Notes under the pieces: model-generated | What the model was told of the DNA's origin: nothing | What the model saw: the letters and a program-made list of their open reading frames with translations, nothing else | Database searches by the model: none | Program-made: the position numbers and the translations under genes | Assembly: GCA_018715905.1 (NCBI GenBank) | Contig: DVKS01000123.1 | Coordinates: 1 to 48,303, forward strand | Length of the DNA stretch: 48,303 bases | From: Candidatus Caccovicinus merdipullorum | GTDB taxonomy: Bacteria; Bacillota; Clostridia; Lachnospirales; Lachnospiraceae | Direction of reading: 5' to 3' | Part shown: piece after piece, positions 33,221 through 41,075 of the stretch | Position numbering within the stretch: the first letter of the stretch is position 1 | Layout of the letters: each line of letters begins with the position of its first letter

Positions 33221-34057
33221 TCAGCCTTTCTTCCCCGGTTCCTTTCCGTTTTTCCCCAGCTCATAAAAAAAGATATACTGCTGCAGGATTCCCGAAAGGC
33301 TCCCATACCGTTCAAAGGGGAATCCCTGGGGATAATGATTTTTCAAAGCCTGGGCAATATGGGTATCCACCGGAAATGCTTCCATGTGATGCAGTCCGAA
33401 GAGGCAGACGCACTCTGCCACCTTGATTCCCACGCCTTTCAGTTCCATCAGCGCATCCCTGGCTTCTTCATGTTCCAGATCCAAAAGCCTTTCCAGGGAA
33501 AATTCTCCCGCATTCACCATCCGTACCGTCTCCCTGATGTAACCGGCCCGGTAGCCCAGATTGCAGGCTCGAAAGTCCTCTTCCGAAGCTTCTGCCAGAT
33601 CCTCAGGCTGCGGAAAGGCAAAGTATTCCTCCCCCCGAAAGTTTTCCATCTTCTTTCCCCAGCGGCGGCAGAGAAGCTCTGTACAGCGCCGGATCCTGGG
33701 GATATTGTTTCTCTGGGAAATGATAAAGGTAAGAATCATCTCCCACAGATCCTGCCTCAGGATCCGGATCCCCCAGCCTTTTTCAGCGGCCGCTTTTAAA
33801 TACCCATCCTCCGGGTCAATGGCAGCTTTTGCCGCGCCGTAATCCGTTTCCAGATCAAAGTATCCTCTCCAGAAACAGTCCCACTCCTCCTGGCTGCAGG
33901 ACAAACGGAAAAGGTCTCCCGTATCCTCCTCTTTTTCAATTTCCAGATAACGCGCTCCCGCAGTCACGCAGTATCCCCGGCCCTTAGGCTCCATTCGAAA
34001 GCACTGGCCGCTGGCTGCAATCTGTTCCAGGTCCATATCAGGAATTCGGCATTCCAT
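33221..34057 (-). CDS. 8-oxoguanine DNA glycosylase (OGG-type)
   Basis: 278 residues. The helix-hairpin-helix LMELKGVGIKVAECVCLFGL carries the catalytic Lys (GIK), and FPVDTHIAQAL carries the catalytic Asp. The N-terminal domain (MECRIPDMDLEQIAASGQCF) is the TBP-like fold of the family. It removes oxidised guanine and nicks the strand. Start chosen at 34057 (CGGAGGAG upstream) rather than 34150. Confidence 0.9.
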   Translation of the reverse strand: MECRIPDMDLEQIAASGQCFRMEPKGRGYCVTAGARYLEIEKEEDTGDLFRLSCSQEEWDCFWRGYFDLETDYGAAKAAIDPEDGYLKAAAEKGWGIRILRQDLWEMILTFIISQRNNIPRIRRCTELLCRRWGKKMENFRGEEYFAFPQPEDLAEASEEDFRACNLGYRAGYIRETVRMVNAGEFSLERLLDLEHEEARDALMELKGVGIKVAECVCLFGLHHMEAFPVDTHIAQALKNHYPQGFPFERYGSLSGILQQYIFFYELGKNGKEPGKKG

Positions 34058-34143
34058 CTTTTCTCCTCCGTTTCTTCCGCCCTGTTCCTTTGCCGCCGGA
34101 CAGACGGCAAATTCTTCCCGGGGCTTCTGTTCAGTTCCCGGGA

Positions 34144-34185
34144 AAAACAAAAGACCGCCGCAGGCAGATTCCCGCCGCGGCAGTC
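34144..34185 (-). terminator. terminator of the cytidylate-kinase-like gene
   Basis: GACCGCCGC with GCGGCAGTC (one G-T type mismatch), followed on the minus strand by TTTTGTTTTT. Confidence 0.7.
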
Positions 34186-34207
34186 TCCGAAATTTACATC
34201 CTGTGCC

Positions 34208-34804
34208 TTAATCCAGATGTGCCATATATGCAATGGCCGCATCGATGCAGGCATCCATCCCGGCCTTATGACTGTCAAGACAGAGATGGTAATTCTGAGG
34301 TTTCCCCCATTCGTTGCCCGTATAATACTGATAGTAATCACGCCGCTTCCGGTCGATTTCCCGAACCCGGCGCTCCATCTGCCGAAGTTCCGTCTCCGGA
34401 AGGTTCTCCCGGGTCATAAGCCGCTGTACCCGTTTTTTAAAGCTGGCATAGATAAACAGGTTCAGGCACTGCTCGTCCTTAAGCACCATATCGGCACACC
34501 GCCCTACAATCACGCAGGGACCATGCTGGGCCAGACGGCGGATTACTCTGGACTGAGCCATGAAGGTCTGATCTGACATGGGAACCTCGTAGATAGAAGA
34601 AAAAGGCGTGTACTCCACTTCTTTCTTTTCCATGAAAGCGTCATCATACATTTCGAAGATATGCTCTTCGATATCAATGTCATCTGCCGCCATTCGAATC
34701 AGCTCTTTGTCATAAAAAGGGATTCCCAGCCGGTCCGCCAGACGGCGTCCCAGTTCCCGTCCTCCGCTTCCGAATTCTCTGCTTATGGTTATAATCTTAG
34801 TCAT
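34208..34804 (-). CDS. cytidylate kinase-like family protein
   Basis: 198 residues. A P-loop variant TISREFGSGGRELGRRLADR at the N terminus, VIVGRCADMVL, and the LID-type stretch MERRVREIDRKRRDYYQYYT are characteristic of the Cmk-like family common in Firmicutes; its substrate is unknown and it is distinct from the housekeeping Cmk. The start at 34804 has GGAGGTG upstream; the longer frame (34927) overlaps the next gene's end. Confidence 0.88.
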   Translation of the reverse strand: MTKIITISREFGSGGRELGRRLADRLGIPFYDKELIRMAADDIDIEEHIFEMYDDAFMEKKEVEYTPFSSIYEVPMSDQTFMAQSRVIRRLAQHGPCVIVGRCADMVLKDEQCLNLFIYASFKKRVQRLMTRENLPETELRQMERRVREIDRKRRDYYQYYTGNEWGKPQNYHLCLDSHKAGMDACIDAAIAYMAHLD

Positions 34805-34871
34805 GGCAAACACCTCCTGACTCTGCAGTTTACCCTGCGCAGCCTGCCCTTTGCAAACAGCCGGCGCTTCC

Positions 34872-35510
34872 TTAGTCCAGTACGCTCTTAATGTACTCTG
34901 CAATCTCCGGAACCTGGCAGTTCTCAAAGAAGTACTCTTTGAACTTCGGTCCGCTGATGGTGGTCTTTAAGAAGTCCTGATCGATCTCCTTTAAGATGGT
35001 CAGCATATCCTTGTGGGTGATCTCCTTTACGCCGTCCAGGATCTTCTTATTTCTCTGCTCCGGAACAACTCTCTCCTTGGGATAGCCGCCGCCGCTCTCG
35101 CAGCCGAACAGCTTCTCGAAAATATACTGCAGACGCAGTTCAGCGCCCCATCCGAATCCCTTTGCGAAAGGAAGAGCAATGGCGTTTCCGTCATTAATCT
35201 GTGCAAACATGTAAGCATCCTCAGCATCTACGATATGGCCGCAGAGTACGCCGGGGAATGCATTTAAAGCCAGCATGGCGCCTTCACCGGTACCGCAGCC
35301 GGTTACTACGTAATCTGCTGCCTTGGAATTTAACAGGATGGCTGCCAGCAGTCCGTTCATTACGTAGGTCAGCTGGGTCTCATCTTCTGCCGTGTACATG
35401 CCGTAATTATATACCGTATGTCCCATGGGCTCTACGATCTTCTTTAAATTATCGCAGATCATCTCATTCTTTGCCACCTGGCTGTTTTCGTTGATCAGTG
35501 CAATCTTCAT
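34872..35510 (-). CDS. RpiB/LacA/LacB family sugar-phosphate isomerase
   Basis: 212 residues. N-terminal RpiB-like fold (MKIALINENSQVAKNEMICD; TGCGTGEGAMLALNAFPGV; DGNAIALPFAKGFGWGAELR) with the usual Cys in the G-C-G-T-G-E-G loop. A 60-70 residue C-terminal extension distinguishes it from ribose-5-phosphate isomerase B (about 150). It probably isomerises a pentose or hexose phosphate or a ketose derivative; substrate unknown. AGGAGAAGATTC ribosome region. Confidence 0.85.
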   Translation of the reverse strand: MKIALINENSQVAKNEMICDNLKKIVEPMGHTVYNYGMYTAEDETQLTYVMNGLLAAILLNSKAADYVVTGCGTGEGAMLALNAFPGVLCGHIVDAEDAYMFAQINDGNAIALPFAKGFGWGAELRLQYIFEKLFGCESGGGYPKERVVPEQRNKKILDGVKEITHKDMLTILKEIDQDFLKTTISGPKFKEYFFENCQVPEIAEYIKSVLD

Positions 35511-35622
35511 ATGAATCTTCTCCTTTTTTCTCAGGCAGAGCCTGATCGTTAGTGTATTTTAGCCGATGGAAATAGTTTACTACAGATTCAGGAAAAGCGC
35601 AATCCCCTCAGAGGGCGTCTCT

Positions 35623-37104
35623 TCATCCTTTCCTGTTTTTCACCCGGATCCGGGGTTTTCCTGCGGCGCTGATGATCACATAAGCAAGCATGCACAAAGC
35701 TACTGCCATCCAGAATACCAGGCGCGGGGTGCTTCCGCCTTTGAACATATCGTAATAGCCCTTCAGATAAATGATCATGATGATCACCGGCACACACCAG
35801 GACACGTACCACTTAAGCCCGGCAGGGAAATGAAATCCTTCGCCTTCATTGGCCTCCTTCTGGAAATTCATCCAGCCCCAGCCGTTCTTTCTGGTGCAGA
35901 ACAGCACATAGCCAAGACTTCCCAGAGGCAGCAGATTATTGGAAACAATGAAGTCCTCAAAATCCATAATCGTGGTGCCTTCTCCCAGAGGAGCGATGCC
36001 GGAAAGCACATTGTATCCCAAAACAGCCGGCATGCTTAAAATTATAATGGCGGCAGCGCAGACGATGACGCTCTTTTTCCTGCTCCATCCAAACAGATCG
36101 ATCTTGATTGCAATCAGGTTCTCAAATACGGCAATGATGGTAGTCAGCGCCGCAAAGAATAAGAACAGGAAAAACAGTGCGCTCCAGATCCGTCCGCCGG
36201 CAATCTGCGCAAAGATATTGGGCAGAGTGATAAATACCAGGCTCGGACCGGCTCCCGGCTCAATACCGAAGGCAAAGCAGGCGGGAATAATGATAAAACC
36301 TGCCATCAGGGCCACAGAAGTATCCAGGATCGTAATGTTGATGGCCTCTCCTGCCAGTGTCCGGTTCTTGGGCATATAGCTTCCAAAGATCATCATGGCA
36401 CCGATACCAATGGACAGCGTAAAAAATGATTGGCTTAAAGCACCGAATACCACGTTTCCAATGCCGTTTTCCACCATCTTCTCAAAATCAGGAATCAGAT
36501 AAAAACGCAGGCCTGCCTCCGCTCCTTCCATGGTTACAGAGTGAATGGCCAGAACCAGCATAATCACAAGAAGGGCAGACATCATAAATTTGGACGCCTT
36601 CTCAATGCCGTTGTTCAGACCCATGGCACAGACGGCAAATCCAAGGACGCAGACTAACAGCGTCCAGAATACCATGGTCCCCGCATCACCCAGCATGGAA
36701 TTAAAGGCGCCGGTTACCATTTCGGTAGATGCCTGAACAAAGTCGCCCCGGATGCTGCGCCAGCAGTAATAAAGCATCCAGCCTCCCACCATGGTGTAAA
36801 ACATCATCAGCAGGTAGCAGCCCACAATGCCGATCCATTTCATCCAGTGCCAGCGGGTCCCCGAGGGCTCCAGCTTCTCGAAACTGGCGGCCACACTCTT
36901 TCCGCTTCCCCGTCCGATAGAAAATTCGCAGACCAGAATCGGAATTCCCAGAAGCAAAAGAAACGCCAGATAAATCACAATAAACGCCGCTCCTCCGTAC
37001 TCCCCGCACAGGTAAGGGAACTTCCATACATTTCCCAGACCAATGGCACATCCGGCAGAAACCAGAATAAAGCCCAGCCGTGAACCAAATTTTTGTCTCT
37101 CCAT
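35623..37104 (-). CDS. neurotransmitter:sodium symporter (NSS) family transporter
   Basis: 493 residues, about 12 membrane helices, LeuT fold. The signature GCAIGLGNVWKFPYLCGEYG spans the Na+/substrate site in helix 1, with LLLLGIPILVCEFSIGRGSG after it. It imports an amino acid or derivative with Na+; substrate unknown. It is divergent from a LysR gene across an intergenic region with three dyads, so it is the likely LysR target. Confidence 0.94.
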   Translation of the reverse strand: MERQKFGSRLGFILVSAGCAIGLGNVWKFPYLCGEYGGAAFIVIYLAFLLLLGIPILVCEFSIGRGSGKSVAASFEKLEPSGTRWHWMKWIGIVGCYLLMMFYTMVGGWMLYYCWRSIRGDFVQASTEMVTGAFNSMLGDAGTMVFWTLLVCVLGFAVCAMGLNNGIEKASKFMMSALLVIMLVLAIHSVTMEGAEAGLRFYLIPDFEKMVENGIGNVVFGALSQSFFTLSIGIGAMMIFGSYMPKNRTLAGEAINITILDTSVALMAGFIIIPACFAFGIEPGAGPSLVFITLPNIFAQIAGGRIWSALFFLFLFFAALTTIIAVFENLIAIKIDLFGWSRKKSVIVCAAAIIILSMPAVLGYNVLSGIAPLGEGTTIMDFEDFIVSNNLLPLGSLGYVLFCTRKNGWGWMNFQKEANEGEGFHFPAGLKWYVSWCVPVIIMIIYLKGYYDMFKGGSTPRLVFWMAVALCMLAYVIISAAGKPRIRVKNRKG

Positions 37105-37131
37105 ACCAAACCTCCCAAATATTCATAACAT

Positions 37132-37220
37132 GATGATAACATCATCTTAAAATGTTGGGGTCAAAAGGTATTTTGACCCTGATATCATTCTAATATTATA
37201 ACATCAAATTATTATAATAT
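37132..37220. promoter_or_regulatory. divergent regulatory region with three inverted repeats
   Basis: Three separate dyads: GATGAT-aac-ATCATC (37132-37146), GGGTCAAAA-ggta-TTTTGACCC (37158-37179, perfect 9-bp arms) and ATATTATAA-N10-TTATAATAT (37193-37220, perfect 9-bp arms). They lie between the NSS gene and the LysR gene and are likely operators; the last also contains a -10 sequence for the LysR gene. Confidence 0.65.
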
Positions 37221-37323
37221 GGCGCATATTGGATTGCAACATTCCCTTTTCCATATTAAAATAAGAAAAAGTTATATTATATCCGCCAGATGCAAAAGGC
37301 CGGTACGAAAGAGAGGTTATTCC

Positions 37324-38235
37324 ATGAACATCAATCAGCTGCGCTATTTTGTGGCCGTAGCCGAAACCAGGAGTTTTTCCAAGGCAGCCAACCTGTATTA
37401 CATTTCCCAGACTGCCATTACCCAGCAGATCCACTCTCTGGAACTTTCCATGAATGTGCAGCTGATCGACCGTTCCTGCCGGCCCATTCAGCTGACTCCC
37501 GCTGGAAATGTCTTTTTGATGGAGGCAAAAGGCATCCTGGACCGGATCGATGCCGCCGTAAGCAAAGTCCAGGGCGCCTCCGCCGGCCTGGTGGGAACCC
37601 TGCGCATCGGCTATACCAAGGGCTACGAGCGCAGCAGCCTTTCCAACCAGCTGAAAGAGTTCCATCTGGAATACCCCAATATCCTTATCACCTGCTTCCG
37701 GGCAGACACAGACCGGCTGGCAGCCGGCCTTCTTAATGATGATTACGACATCATCTTTACCTGGGACAGCACCAATCTGATCCAGGAACCATTCGTGGAA
37801 CACCGGACAGTGGAACATGTTCCTCTGGTCGTAGCCCTTTACGGCAGTCATCCCCTGGCCCGCCGCCCCTTTCTGCGCCGTCAGGAGTTACGAAACGAAC
37901 CGATTCTTTACATGTCCCCATCCGGCGTAGTGGATTCCTTTGGTGACAATCATTTCATGGAACTATACAATAAAGCAGGATATCATCCCGATATCCTGTT
38001 CCGCTCCACCGATGCAGAAAGTATTCTGATCATGGTGGCGGCGGAGGAAGGGATTTCTATCCTGCCTTCTTATGTTACAAGTAAATTGACAAATGCAGAC
38101 AATCTGGTTTTTGTGCCGCTCTTAGGTACAGAAGAATCCGAAGCCATTGTGGCGGTGTGGAAAAAGACGGAATCCGGCCTTCCGCTCCGCTATTTCGTAT
38201 CCAAATGTCTGGGCGGCCTGGGCTTCCCCGGTTAA
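37324..38235 (+). CDS. LysR family transcriptional regulator
   Basis: 303 residues. HTH at 1-60 (MNINQLRYFVAVAETRSFSK; ISQTAITQQIHSLELSMNVQ), effector domain about 90-295. The start at 37324 has GAGAGG upstream; the longer frame from 37219 runs through the operator region. It is divergent from the NSS transporter gene, which it probably controls, with autoregulation through the shared dyads. Confidence 0.93.
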   Translation: MNINQLRYFVAVAETRSFSKAANLYYISQTAITQQIHSLELSMNVQLIDRSCRPIQLTPAGNVFLMEAKGILDRIDAAVSKVQGASAGLVGTLRIGYTKGYERSSLSNQLKEFHLEYPNILITCFRADTDRLAAGLLNDDYDIIFTWDSTNLIQEPFVEHRTVEHVPLVVALYGSHPLARRPFLRRQELRNEPILYMSPSGVVDSFGDNHFMELYNKAGYHPDILFRSTDAESILIMVAAEEGISILPSYVTSKLTNADNLVFVPLLGTEESEAIVAVWKKTESGLPLRYFVSKCLGGLGFPG

Positions 38236-38290
38236 ACGCGGGGAAATCCTGCGGATCTGTTAAAGAAGCGCTGCTTCCATCAGCCCGCCC

Positions 38291-38638
38291 TTAATACCAG
38301 CGCACCATGGGAATATCATTATTGATCCCCTTGGATGCCAGAATCTGGTGAAGATCGATAATTCCATTATGGAATGTGGCAGCACAGGCAGACAAATACA
38401 GATCCCACATGCGGATAAACCGCCCGTCAAACATGGTGCTGATTTCATCCAGATGGTCCCGGAAATTTTTCTCCCAGCAAAGAAGCGTCCTGTTATAATG
38501 AAGCCGCAGGTTCTCCACATCCAGCGTATGGAATCCATCCTCGGACATATGGCTGATCATCTCCCGGAGACTTGGCACCATGCCGCCGGGAAAAATGTAC
38601 TTCTTAATCCAGGGATCACCCGGATGCTCCTGTTCACT
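38291..38638 (-). pseudogene. cyclopropane-fatty-acyl-phospholipid synthase remnant (C-terminal third)
   Basis: About 115 codons with clear Cfa C-terminal sequence: DPWIKKYIFPGGMVPSLREM, CWEKNFRDHLDEIS, FIRMWDLYLSACAATFHNG and KGINNDIPMVRWY. Intact Cfa is about 380-420 residues, and the SAM-binding core is missing. A TGA sits directly upstream in frame (38639-38641), where homology ends. No promoter or ribosome site was seen. A remnant. Confidence 0.82.
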
Positions 38639-38764
38639 TCATTTCTTTCCCCAATTTATTCCCAATACCAGCAGTGAATATACCTTCTCCGCCTTTGGTA
38701 TTATAAAATTTTCTGAACAAAAAGTAAAATTATGTTTACAGTCGAACGTTTTTGTTCAATTCTC

Positions 38765-39085
38765 TTAGAATTTCCACATATTATCTACATCTATCTTAAA
38801 TACGGTGGCGCCGCCTACTTTTACCCCGCGGACTACGTCTACTATGGTCCTTCCATTGTATTCGGAAACTTTGCATTCCTCCACCCGTTCTGTACAGTTC
38901 TGCTTAATATAGCGCAGGATTTCCTCCTCCCGCTCCTTTTCCACACAGACCATCAGCGTCACATTCCGTTTGTTCAGATAAAGCCCTTCCGTCTCGAATT
39001 TTGTAGCCAGAATCCTGTGCTGCTTAAATACAATAGAAAGGCGTTCATAATCTACCTTCTGAACGATAATAATCAATAATTCCAT
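38765..39085 (-). CDS. darA: PII-like cyclic-di-AMP receptor (DarA/PstA family)
   Basis: 106 residues of the DUF970 family. The C-terminal VKVGGATVFKIDVDNMWKF and the T-loop region start ILATKFETEGLYLNKRNVTL match the DarA/PstA pattern. Trimeric receptors of c-di-AMP; downstream targets are unknown. The second ATG (39085) is chosen because AAAGG lies 8 bases upstream; the first (39091) is too close to it. It is a more divergent family member, so c-di-AMP binding is probable but not proven. Confidence 0.75.
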   Translation of the reverse strand: MELLIIIVQKVDYERLSIVFKQHRILATKFETEGLYLNKRNVTLMVCVEKEREEEILRYIKQNCTERVEECKVSEYNGRTIVDVVRGVKVGGATVFKIDVDNMWKF

Positions 39086-39124
39086 ATCCATTTCCTTTCT
39101 CTGCCCTAAAGGCGCAGACTGCTC

Positions 39125-40126
39125 TTACCAGACCTCGCCAGGATATAAAAGTTTCCATTCCTTCCGCAGATCCGTCATGATCTGCATAACATCATGGCTC
39201 CAGGAAAGACGCATCAGGCCTGCGTCCCCGTTTCTTACGGCCTCCTCCATATCCTGTATCTCATAAAACAGAGCGGTTTTCTCATCTCCTGCTTCGATTT
39301 CCTGTTTCTCGCCGGTCTGGGCATCCGTAATCACTGCCTTCGTTCCCCTGGGATAATCCATAATCTCAATATACGCCTTCTCACAGCTGATCATAACCCG
39401 TTTCGGCTGTTTCGAGTGAAGGCTCAGTGAGATTGAAGCCATCTGTCCTTCCGGATTCCACATAAGGATCACGGACTGCTCGTCCACGCCGCTGGCGGCC
39501 CGGCGCATGTGGCTTTTTACTCCAGAAGGAGACCCGCCCATAAAAGTGCGGGCAGCACTTATGGCATATACGCCGATATCCAGCAAAGCTCCTCCCGAAA
39601 GATCCATGCTGAAAAAACGGCTGGTCATATCGTATTCCCGGAAACTTCCGAAATTCGCCGTAATGATCTGGGCCTTTCCGAATTCTCCCTGGTCCAGGCG
39701 CTTCCAAAGCTCTTTATAAAGAGGCATGTGCCAGATCGTCATAGCCTCAGCCAGAATCAGCCCCTTTTCCCCGGCCAGTTTCTCTGCCTCCTTAAGCTGA
39801 CGGCTGTTTAAAGTAATGGGCTTTTCTGCCAGCACATGCTTTCCATGTTCCAGCGCCTCCATAATCAGCGGAAAATGCACATCGTGAAGCACTGCTATAT
39901 ATACTGCATCCACCTTAGGATCCTCAAAAACCTCCTCCGGTTTGGAATACACCCGCTCTGCGCCATAGGCAGCAGCAAAATCTTCCGCCCGTTTCCGTGT
40001 CCGGTTCCAGACTCCGTAAAACTGCCGGCCGGCTGCTTTCAGGGATTTTGCCATCTCTCCCGCGATTCCTCCGGTACCTAATACGGCCCAGTTTAATTCT
40101 TTTTTCCTGTCTTTGGCTGTTCCCAT
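39125..40126 (-). CDS. Gfo/Idh/MocA family oxidoreductase
   Basis: 333 residues. Rossmann domain with WAVLGTGGIAGEMAKSLKAA, the family signature EKPITLN (HVLAEKP), and the C-terminal alpha/beta domain with GGALLDIGVYAISAARTFMG, where D and Y/H are usual substrate-site residues. NAD(P)-dependent dehydrogenase of sugars or cyclitols; substrate unknown. The start at ATG 40126 has GGAGG 8 bases upstream. The upstream TTG start is rejected. Confidence 0.9.
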   Translation of the reverse strand: MGTAKDRKKELNWAVLGTGGIAGEMAKSLKAAGRQFYGVWNRTRKRAEDFAAAYGAERVYSKPEEVFEDPKVDAVYIAVLHDVHFPLIMEALEHGKHVLAEKPITLNSRQLKEAEKLAGEKGLILAEAMTIWHMPLYKELWKRLDQGEFGKAQIITANFGSFREYDMTSRFFSMDLSGGALLDIGVYAISAARTFMGGSPSGVKSHMRRAASGVDEQSVILMWNPEGQMASISLSLHSKQPKRVMISCEKAYIEIMDYPRGTKAVITDAQTGEKQEIEAGDEKTALFYEIQDMEEAVRNGDAGLMRLSWSHDVMQIMTDLRKEWKLLYPGEVW

Positions 40127-40305
40127 ATACAAATACCTCCTTCCAGATACCTAGTCATTATACCATTCTTCTTATCTGACTACAAACAAATTTCTGTTGA
40201 AGAATGTGCTTTCCCTCAGATGCCTTTCGATATATAATGAAGGATGACAGGCAGCGTATGGCCACAGCCCCTGCCCATGACATACAGACAAGGAGAATCC
40301 CTGCG

Positions 40306-40962
40306 ATGAATTATTCAGACAGTATACTTTCTATAATGGAGATAATCGGTACCGTAGCCTTTGCCTCCTCGGGAGCCATGCTGGCCATCCGGAAGCGTAT
40401 GGACCTGTTCGGCATCTGCGTGCTGGGCGTCACCACCTCCGTAGGCGGCGGAATGATCCGCGACCTGCTTTTAGGCATTACCCCGCCGAATATTTTCCGG
40501 AATCCCCAGAACACAGTAATTGCCCTGGTGGTTTCCATCGTGGTCTTTCTTATTTTATATCTGCGGCATGGCTCCATGGACGGAAGGCTTGCCGCCGTTT
40601 ATGACAGGATTATGATGGTCTTTGATGCCGTGGGACTGGGTGTTTTTACCGCCATGGGCATTAATACCGCCAGGGAAGCCGGCTACGATCAGACTTTTCT
40701 TTTAGTCTTTGTAGGCGTGATCACCGGAGTGGGCGGAGGCCTTCTCCGGGATGTGATGGCTCAGGAAAAGCCCTACATTCTGACCAAACATATCTACGCC
40801 TGCGCTTCCATTGCCGGCGCCCTTACCTGTGTGTATACATGGAAGGTACTTGGAAATATTCCTTCTATTATGCTGGGAGTTGCAGCAGTGATTATCGTCC
40901 GCTTCCTGGCCATGCATTACCGCTGGAACCTGCCAAGACTGGAATCCGATTCGCCTTCTTGA
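40306..40962 (+). CDS. TRIC-type cation channel (UPF0126/YadS)
   Basis: 218 residues, seven predicted helices in two repeats. The twin Gly-rich motifs TSVGGGMIRDLLLG and TGVGGGLLRDVMAQEKP mark each repeat. Bacterial homologues of TRIC channels conduct monovalent cations; physiological role is not settled. Start at 40306 (AAGGAG upstream); the in-frame start at 40204 lies in the non-coding leader. Confidence 0.9.
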   Translation: MNYSDSILSIMEIIGTVAFASSGAMLAIRKRMDLFGICVLGVTTSVGGGMIRDLLLGITPPNIFRNPQNTVIALVVSIVVFLILYLRHGSMDGRLAAVYDRIMMVFDAVGLGVFTAMGINTAREAGYDQTFLLVFVGVITGVGGGLLRDVMAQEKPYILTKHIYACASIAGALTCVYTWKVLGNIPSIMLGVAAVIIVRFLAMHYRWNLPRLESDSPS

Positions 40963-41017
40963 CACAGGAACCTGCCTTCTTATATAATCCACTATAGATA
41001 GTACATTATGTTGTCAA

Positions 41018-41043
41018 AGCCGGCTGCCCCCGGGCAGCCGCTT
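41018..41043 (+). terminator. terminator of the TRIC gene
   Basis: AGCCGGCTGCC-cccg-GGCAGCCGCTT hairpin followed by CATTATCTTATA (T-rich), just upstream of the VanW gene. Confidence 0.55.
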
Positions 41044-41075
41044 CATTATCTTATACAGAAAGGCGGCTGAATACC

